Source: Pseudomonas fluorescens (GTDB lineage: Bacteria; Pseudomonadota; Gammaproteobacteria; Pseudomonadales; Pseudomonadaceae). Taken from it: a stretch of DNA of 64,000 bases. Position 1 is the first letter of the stretch, and each line of letters begins with the position of its first letter. Of the stretch, positions 58,802 through 64,000 are shown piece after piece. The stretch is taken from assembly GCF_004683905.1 (NCBI RefSeq), contig NZ_CP038438.1, forward strand, positions 5,208,001 to 5,272,000. The letters run 5' to 3'. The position numbers and the translations under genes were made by a program. Under the pieces are notes generated by a model. The model was not told the DNA's origin and made no database searches. It saw only the letters and a program-made list of their open reading frames with translations.

Positions 58802-59407
58802 TCAGCGGTAGCGCTGCAAGTGCTCGCTGACTTTGGCCGCCGGGACTTTCTGCAGCTTGCACAACAGGTCGTGATTCAGCTCACGCACCCCATGCTTGTG
58901 CCGCAGTTCTTCAGCCAGATGCGCCATCAGGTTGGCCGCCATCTCGGCATCCGCCATTGCCCTGTGCGCCTGGCCGGTGTGTGGCAGGCGGGCGAAAGTG
59001 GTGAGCGTGCCGAGCTTGTGATTCGGTGCCGCCGGCATCAGGCGGCGGGCCAGCAATAGCGAGCAGGCGAAATTCTGCAGACGGGTGCGTTTGATCCGCC
59101 CAAGCTCGAAGTCCCAGAACTTCTGGTCGAACGAGGCGTTGTGCGCGACCAGTGGCGTGCAACCGACGAATTCGTTGACCTCTTCCATGACCCGCTCGGC
59201 CGAGGGCGCGCTGCGCAGCATGGCGTTGCTGATGCCGGTCAGTTGTTCGATGAACGCAGGAACGCGCACGCCGGCGTTCATCAGGCTCTGGTAACGCTCG
59301 ACGATACGGCCGTTTTCCAGCATGACCACGGCGATTTCCGTGGCGCGACAGCTGCTGTTCGGCGACAGGCCGGTGGTTTCAAAGTCGATGACTGCAATGC
59401 GTTCCAA
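58802..59407 (-). CDS. DnaQ-like 3'-5' exonuclease
   Basis: About 201 residues of the DEDDh exonuclease fold. Exo I is IDFETTGLSP (Asp and Glu), Exo II is LVAHNASFDQKFW, and Exo III is HRAMADAEMAANL with His and Asp. The family includes the proofreading epsilon subunit and stand-alone exonucleases such as ExoX. Start is uncertain: a TTG seven codons inside the longest frame gives (M)ERIAVIDFE with GGAG upstream; the longer alternative begins at 59428. It follows the NYN nuclease gene on the same strand by 20-40 bp. Confidence 0.85.
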   Translation of the reverse strand: MERIAVIDFETTGLSPNSSCRATEIAVVMLENGRIVERYQSLMNAGVRVPAFIEQLTGISNAMLRSAPSAERVMEEVNEFVGCTPLVAHNASFDQKFWDFELGRIKRTRLQNFACSLLLARRLMPAAPNHKLGTLTTFARLPHTGQAHRAMADAEMAANLMAHLAEELRHKHGVRELNHDLLCKLQKVPAAKVSEHLQRYR

Positions 59408-59447
59408 ACCGGGTTCAACTCCGTACAAATCAATTCTTGAGCAACGC

Positions 59448-59927
59448 TCAGTTTTTCAACAGCAGTGCGCCTTCAATCGGCACATAACGGCTGGCGGCGC
59501 GGATCAGCGAGTTGGCGGTCAGACCCGGCACGCCATAGGCCACTGCCTGTACGCCGTGCTTGCTGATGATGCGTTCGAGCAGCATGTCGAAGTCGCCGTC
59601 ACCGGAGGCCAGGACGATTTCGTCGACGTGGTCGGCGGCGTCCATGATGTCGAGGGTGATGCCCACGTCCCAGTCGCCCTTGGCCGAGCCGTCGCTGCGC
59701 TGGATATAGGGTTTGAGCTTCACGGTGAAACCGAGGTTGCGCAGGATCTGCTGGAACTGCTGCTGCTTGCTGTCGCCACGGTCGATGGCGTAGGCATAGG
59801 CCTCGACGATCTGCCCTTGCTTGCTAATGTCAGCCCACAGCGCGGCGTAGTTGAAATGGCAACCATAGGCCTGACGCACGGTGTAGTAGAGGTTCTGCAC
59901 ATCGGCGAACACTGCGATTTTTTTCAC
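59448..59927 (-). CDS. NYN-domain (LabA/DUF88-like) putative ribonuclease
   Basis: A 159-residue protein of the NYN/PIN-like fold. The acidic residues of the metal site are visible: AVFADVQNLYY near residues 5-15, GDWDVGITLDIMDAA near 82-96 and VLASGDGDFDMLLE near 104-117. LabA-type members are predicted to cleave or bind RNA. The GTG start is fixed by AGGAA five bases upstream; the longer in-frame start lacks a ribosome binding site. It is upstream of the DnaQ-like exonuclease and likely cotranscribed with it. Confidence 0.88.
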   Translation of the reverse strand: MKKIAVFADVQNLYYTVRQAYGCHFNYAALWADISKQGQIVEAYAYAIDRGDSKQQQFQQILRNLGFTVKLKPYIQRSDGSAKGDWDVGITLDIMDAADHVDEIVLASGDGDFDMLLERIISKHGVQAVAYGVPGLTANSLIRAASRYVPIEGALLLKN

Positions 59928-60054
59928 CGGGATTCCTGTGAGCGCATAGCGCACGAAGCGGGATCAGGCGCCGGGCCCGAAAAAGGCGCTCAGTATGCCA
60001 GTCCACAGGAAGGTGGCGCGAATAATCAACCCACCACTCCGGACGGATGGTGGA

Positions 60055-60149
60055 CTGTGGTGAGGGGATTTATCCCCGATGGAGTGCGCAGCAGTCCCAT
60101 TTTCGGGGCCGCTGCGCTGCCCATCGGGGATAAATCCCCTCACCACAGG
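60055..60149. repeat. REP-like inverted repeat, family B
   Basis: Inverted family B pair with CTGTGGT/ACCACAG ends, located between the DUF2076 gene's 3' end and the NYN gene. Confidence 0.88.
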
Positions 60150-60171
60150 TTTGATACTGGCGACTGATCCG

Positions 60172-60936
60172 TCAGACGAACGAATCGTCGTCATCGAAGA
60201 ACGACGAGTTGTCATCGCTGTAATCAGTATCAGTGAATCCGCCCTGGTCATTGCCAGAGAAACCGTTATCGGCCACACGCTGGTCATTGCCCCAATCGTT
60301 GCCGCTCTGGTCAGCCACTTGCGCCGGCTCTTCCTTGATCACTTCAACAATTTCTTCAGGCTGCTGGTTGTGATGGAACAGGCTGCTGATGCCCTGCGCC
60401 AGCATCACGCCACCGGCCACGCCAGCGGCGGTTTTCAGAGCGCCGCCGAGGAAGCTGCTGCCCGCAGCCGGAGCTGCTTGCTGCGCGTAGTTGGGCGGTG
60501 GTGCGGCATAGTTCTGTTGTGGCGCTGGCGCAGCGTAGTTCTGCTGCGGTGCCGGCTCACGCCAGCCGCCGGTAGAAGCCGGAGCGCTCTGGGTCGACGC
60601 TGGACGCGAGCTGCCGCCGCCGAAGATGCTCGACAGGAAACCACCGCCGCCGCTTGGCGCCGGGGCCGGGGCCGCACTCTGGGACTTGGCCGCTTGCAGT
60701 TCAGCCTGCAATTGCTGGACTTGCTGGGTCAGCTGCTTGTTCTGTTCGTCGAGGCTCTTGATGGCCGCCTCTTGCACCAGAATCGCCTGGGTCATGAAAT
60801 AACCTGCCGCCGGCTGGCGGGTCAGGTGTTCCTTGATCCGCGCCTCGGCCTGGGCGTCGCGCGGGGCTGCCTCCGTTTCGGCCTGTTGCAGCCGGGAAAA
60901 CAGTCCATCGATCAGGGTTTGCTCTTCGCTGTTCAT
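60172..60936 (-). CDS. DUF2076 family protein
   Basis: A 254-residue protein matching DUF2076. It has an N-terminal helical region (MNSEEQTLIDGLFSRLQQAE, later AAIKSLDEQNKQLTQQVQQL, coiled coil near residues 55-85). A low-complexity middle follows, rich in Gly, Ala, Pro and Gln, with a near-repeat of PQQNYAAPAP. A short hydrophobic stretch AAGVAGGVMLAQGISSLF and an acidic C-terminal tail ending FFDDDDSFV complete it. It has no signal peptide or enzymatic motif. Members are proposed periplasmic ligand-binding sensors, but evidence is thin. Confidence 0.85.
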   Translation of the reverse strand: MNSEEQTLIDGLFSRLQQAETEAAPRDAQAEARIKEHLTRQPAAGYFMTQAILVQEAAIKSLDEQNKQLTQQVQQLQAELQAAKSQSAAPAPAPSGGGGFLSSIFGGGSSRPASTQSAPASTGGWREPAPQQNYAAPAPQQNYAAPPPNYAQQAAPAAGSSFLGGALKTAAGVAGGVMLAQGISSLFHHNQQPEEIVEVIKEEPAQVADQSGNDWGNDQRVADNGFSGNDQGGFTDTDYSDDNSSFFDDDDSFV

Positions 60937-61114
60937 GGCGACCTCGTAGATTGCCGGGGATAACGTTGCCCGTGTCCACTGTGGACATGGCGCACCTCTG
61001 TAATGGAGGCAGTGACAGGATGTTTCAACGACCTTTACCGAATGTTTACGTTTGTGTCCGCCCGCCCATCATCGGTTAAAGTGAGCCACTGTTTTCGACC
61101 TGCGATACCGACTG

Positions 61115-61789
61115 ATGAATGCCTTCGATGTACTGCGCGACTCTCTGTATTTTTTCAAACGCCATCTGGCCAGCATCGTGCAGTTATGCCTGCCGCTGGT
61201 GATCTTCGAGGCGGCGCTGCAACAAGTGGTGGATCACGTCACCGACCCGGACAGTTTCTCCGCCGCCAGCGTGGTCGTCGGTCTGCTGGTGTATCCGCTG
61301 TACACCGCCGCGCTGATTCTGTTCCTCGATGCTCGCACCCGTGGCGAAGCCCCGCGCCATCTCGATCTGCTGGCGATGTCCGCGCGCCTGTGGCCGCGTT
61401 TCGCCTTGCTCACCGCGCTCAATACCTTGCTGATTCTGCTGGGGCTGTCGCTGTATTTCCTGCCGGGGCTGATGCTGATGGTCATGCTCGCATTCGCTGA
61501 ATACCTGCTGGTGTTGCGCGGTATGGGGCCGTTGCAGGCGATGAAGGAAAGTCTGCGCCTGACCCGTGGGCATTTCTGGCGGATCCTGCTGTGCATTCTG
61601 TGTGTGATGGGGCCGTTGTGGCTGCTCAAGGGCGCGACCCTGGCGGCGTACCCCGACCCGCAGAATCCGCTGATCGCGGTAATGATCGACAGCGCGCACA
61701 GTTTCCTGCAACTGTTCACCAGTGTGGTGCTGTTCCGTCTGTTCATGCTGATCAGCGAATTGCCTGACAAACGTACCGGAGCGGTCTGA
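61115..61789 (+). CDS. YciC-family (UPF0259) inner-membrane protein
   Basis: A 224-residue protein with about six membrane helices. The pattern AFDVLRDSLYFFKRHLASIV at the start, LVYPLYTAALILFLDARTRG, and SLRLTRGHFWRILLCI match YciC, a conserved membrane protein of enteric and pseudomonad genomes without assigned function. Monocistronic or followed at 74 bp by the EEP-family gene on the same strand. The ATG has no strong ribosome binding site. Confidence 0.85.
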   Translation: MNAFDVLRDSLYFFKRHLASIVQLCLPLVIFEAALQQVVDHVTDPDSFSAASVVVGLLVYPLYTAALILFLDARTRGEAPRHLDLLAMSARLWPRFALLTALNTLLILLGLSLYFLPGLMLMVMLAFAEYLLVLRGMGPLQAMKESLRLTRGHFWRILLCILCVMGPLWLLKGATLAAYPDPQNPLIAVMIDSAHSFLQLFTSVVLFRLFMLISELPDKRTGAV

Positions 61790-61863
61790 CTTCGCGACCC
61801 TTGGGCCAAGGCTCTGCGGTCAGGTATGCTCGGAGCCACTTTTGTAACGCGATAAGCCGAGCC

Positions 61864-62943
61864 ATGCCCCGTCTGCTGCGCTACACCCTGTTGCTGATTG
61901 TGCTCGCCGTCGCCCTGATCGGCGGGCTGCTCTACAACCTGACCTGGCGCCCCGGTGCGCGGGAGACCCTGCCCGTTACCTGCACCGGTACGCCGCCGAC
62001 CCTGGTGCCGGGGCAAGCGCTGAAAGTCATGACCTGGAACGTGCAGTACCTCGCGGGCAAGCGCTACGTGTTCTGGAACGATCTCGCCCAAGGCTCCGAT
62101 GAAGCGCCGTCCCCGGAAGACATGGCCTTCAGTCTCGACGAAGTGGCACGGGTGATCCGCGACGAACAACCCGACGTGGTGCTGCTGCAGGAACTGGATG
62201 ACGGCGCCAAGGCCAGTGATTACCAGAATCAGCTCAAGCTGCTGCGGGAACGGGTCACCGACCTTTACCCGTGCAGCGCTCACGCCTTCGACTGGAAGGC
62301 CGATTTTGTCCCCGATCCGCACATCTTCGGCAGCGTTGGCCGGCAACTGGCGACCCTGAGCCGTTATCGCATCGAACACGCCGAGCGTCTGCAATTGCCG
62401 GTGCCGTCAGCGAATTTCATCTCCCGCCAGTTCGAACCCAAGGACGCCCTGCTCGCCACCAAACTGCCGCTGAGCGACGGCGGGCAACTGACGGTGTTCA
62501 ACACCCATCTGGATCGCGCCCGCCAACCGGACGAGACCTTGCAGGCGCAAGTGACAGCGGTGACCAAGGTACTCGACAAGTACGAAAGCCAGGGCCTGCC
62601 GTGGCTGATCGGCGGTGATTTCAATCTGTTGCCGCTGGGCCAGTATCAACGCCTGCCCGCCGAGCAGCGCACGCCTTACTCGATCGACAGCGCCCTGCAT
62701 CTGTTGTGGGACAAGTACCCGATGATCCCGACCAATAACGAAGCCAGCGGCATCGACCGCGCCCACTGGCTGACCCACTACCCCAACGACCCCGGCCTGA
62801 ATGGCCCGGACCGCACGGTCGACTATCTCTTCTACAGCCCGAAGATCAAACGGGTCGAAGCGCGGGTGCGCCAGGACGATACGTTGCGCATTTCCGATCA
62901 CTTGCCGGTGATTGCGCGGTTCCTGCTGCCCGCAGCCCCGTAG
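61864..62943 (+). CDS. Membrane-anchored endonuclease/exonuclease/phosphatase-family protein
   Basis: A 359-residue protein with an N-terminal hydrophobic anchor (YTLLLIVLAVALIGGLLYNL) and a periplasmic EEP domain. Conserved elements: MTWNVQYLAG (Asn), VVLLQELDDG (Glu), TVFNTHLDRA (His), LIGGDFNLLP (Asp/Asn) and the terminal SDHLPVIA (Asp-His). The superfamily includes nucleases, sphingomyelinases and inositol phosphatases; no specificity can be read. ATG matches the anchor start. Confidence 0.87.
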   Translation: MPRLLRYTLLLIVLAVALIGGLLYNLTWRPGARETLPVTCTGTPPTLVPGQALKVMTWNVQYLAGKRYVFWNDLAQGSDEAPSPEDMAFSLDEVARVIRDEQPDVVLLQELDDGAKASDYQNQLKLLRERVTDLYPCSAHAFDWKADFVPDPHIFGSVGRQLATLSRYRIEHAERLQLPVPSANFISRQFEPKDALLATKLPLSDGGQLTVFNTHLDRARQPDETLQAQVTAVTKVLDKYESQGLPWLIGGDFNLLPLGQYQRLPAEQRTPYSIDSALHLLWDKYPMIPTNNEASGIDRAHWLTHYPNDPGLNGPDRTVDYLFYSPKIKRVEARVRQDDTLRISDHLPVIARFLLPAAP

Positions 62944-62964
62944 CCAGTTAACACGATATCCCCC

Positions 62965-63053
62965 TGTGGGAGCGGGCTTGCTCGTGAAAGCGCCGTGTCA
63001 GTTGATGCATCCGTGCCTGGCGCACCGCCTTCGCGAGCAAGCCCGCTCCCACA
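62965..63053. repeat. REP doublet, family A
   Basis: Inverted family A pair (left arm GCTCGTGAA, one substitution) between the convergent EEP-family gene and hrpB. Confidence 0.9.
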
Positions 63054-63104
63054 ATAGATTGATGTCGTACCGTGATTGGTTGGCAGGCTGCGATGTTTTG
63101 CTCT

Positions 63105-64000
63105 TCAGGTGCCGCGCGGCTTGGCCCGCGCGGTCGCCTCGGCCACCAACGGATCATCCGGCCAATAATGCTTCGGATAGCGCCCCTTGAGATCCTTCTT
63201 CACCTCGGCATAGGTGCTGCGCCAGAAGTTGGCCAGATCCTGCGTCACCTGCACCGGCCGCCGTGCCGGGGACAACAGGTGCAGCTTGACCACTTGCCGG
63301 CCGCCGGCAATTCGTGGCGTCTCGGCGAGGCCGAACAGCTCCTGCAAACGCACCGCGAGAATCGGCGGAAATTCGCTGTAATCCAGACGAATCGATGAAC
63401 CCGACGGCACACTGATGTGATGTGGCGCCAGCTCATCAAGCTTCTGCGGCAGCGGCCACGCCAGCAGATTGCGGACGATGCTCGACAGGTCCAGATTGGC
63501 GAAATGACTCAGTCGCGAGACCTTGCCCAAATAAGGCATTAACCAATGCTCGAGGGTTTTCAGCAACGTTGCGTCGCTGACATCCGGCCACTGGCTTTCG
63601 GCCTGAGCGTTCAGTTCCAGTTGCCGCAGCAACGCAACCCGCGCCTGCCACTGCCGTAGCTCCGGCGTCCACGGCAACAACTCCAGTCCCTTGCGCCGCA
63701 CCAGATTGACCAGCGCCTGACTGCGCGCCGCTTCGTCGAGACCGGTCAACGGTTCGCGGCTGAGGATCAGTTCGCCAACCTTGAGCTGACGCTCGGCGCG
63801 CAGCACGCCTTCGCGCTCATCCCAGTCCAGTTGATCGACAGCGCGCACTTGCTCGGCGAGCACCGAATCGAACAGCGCCGGATCAAAATCCGCCGCCAGG
63901 TAAATCCGTTCCTCACGCTGGCCCTGACGACTGCCGAGATCGGCGATCACAATCCACGGCTCCTTCATCAGGCTGTCGGCTTCGGCGAACAGCGCAGCGC
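63105..64000 (-). CDS. hrpB: ATP-dependent helicase HrpB, C-terminal part
   Basis: The gene continues past the right edge; about 298 C-terminal residues are visible. They match the HrpB-specific C-terminal domain: WIVIADLGSRQGQREERIYL, then LLSPARRPVQVTQDLANFW followed by YAEVKKDLKGRYPKHYWPDDP, which is highly characteristic. HrpB is a DEAH-box helicase homologue of unknown precise role, cotranscribed with penicillin-binding protein genes in some bacteria. The helicase core lies outside the window. Confidence 0.93.
   Translation of the reverse strand, partial: AALFAEADSLMKEPWIVIADLGSRQGQREERIYLAADFDPALFDSVLAEQVRAVDQLDWDEREGVLRAERQLKVGELILSREPLTGLDEAARSQALVNLVRRKGLELLPWTPELRQWQARVALLRQLELNAQAESQWPDVSDATLLKTLEHWLMPYLGKVSRLSHFANLDLSSIVRNLLAWPLPQKLDELAPHHISVPSGSSIRLDYSEFPPILAVRLQELFGLAETPRIAGGRQVVKLHLLSPARRPVQVTQDLANFWRSTYAEVKKDLKGRYPKHYWPDDPLVAEATARAKPRGT

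Overview
The window is a stretch of chromosome from a Pseudomonas of the P. fluorescens species complex. Three things point there: the gene order, the high-GC codon use of nearly every gene, and many intergenic REP/REPIN-type inverted repeats of the kind known from fluorescent pseudomonads. No tRNA, rRNA, CRISPR array, prophage, integrase or insertion sequence was recognised. The mobile component is the palindromic repeats: eight doublets of one REP family, four and three of two others, and two further families.

Left half (1-27.9 kb). This is a conserved backbone whose order matches, from memory, the P. aeruginosa PAO1 gdhA-morA-glyA-cstA-mapZ-radA-katB-mscL-rlmG region. In order it holds the start of a Lon-like ATPase, DUF3015 and DUF4105 envelope proteins, a small lipoprotein, and a Gre-like RNA polymerase factor convergent with gdhA. 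These are followed by ettA, the c-di-GMP enzyme morA, glyA, and a dctA paralogue with two tandem GntR regulators. Then come the cstA-yjiX-yjiA carbon-starvation/pyruvate operon, the c-di-GMP receptor mapZ, radA, the katB-ankB peroxide operon, mscL, fprB, a LuxR solo in AT-richer DNA, and rlmG.

Middle (27.9-48.7 kb). This part is metabolic and more accessory. It has a cyanide-insensitive oxidase operon (cioA-cioB-DUF2474) with a perfect Anr/Fnr-type box, an MFS exporter, a DJ-1-like protein without its cysteine, an exported DUF4879 protein, a purine permease and trmA. Next is a complete quinate/shikimate catabolic locus: aroQ, an NAD-type quinate/shikimate dehydrogenase, a TetR regulator, quiC and an MFS importer. 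It converts quinate or shikimate to protocatechuate. Both of its promoter regions carry a sequence identical or nearly identical to the PcaR operator of the beta-ketoadipate pathway. Immediately beyond is an unassigned cluster (EamA transporter, TIM-barrel isomerase/dehydratase, Gfo/Idh/MocA dehydrogenase, IclR regulator, KstD-like flavoprotein, aldo/keto reductase) with a shared IclR-like operator. It is the best candidate here for an undescribed pathway.

Right end (48.7-64 kb). Mostly housekeeping and poorly characterised genes: a zinc metallopeptidase with a secreted hydrolase, a HAD phosphatase with tesB, a GNAT acetyltransferase divergent from a histone-deacetylase-like enzyme, a HI0933-type flavoprotein and an RhlE-type helicase. 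After these come an EamA exporter divergent from an Lrp regulator, an NYN nuclease with an exonuclease, a DUF2076 protein, a YciC-like membrane protein, an EEP-family phosphatase and the C-terminal part of hrpB.

Regulatory signals visible include Crc/Hfq-type A-rich motifs at the cstA and aroQ ribosome binding sites, GntR-type operators before the dctA paralogue, and several intrinsic terminators. All family assignments come from reading the translated sequence; no database search was run.
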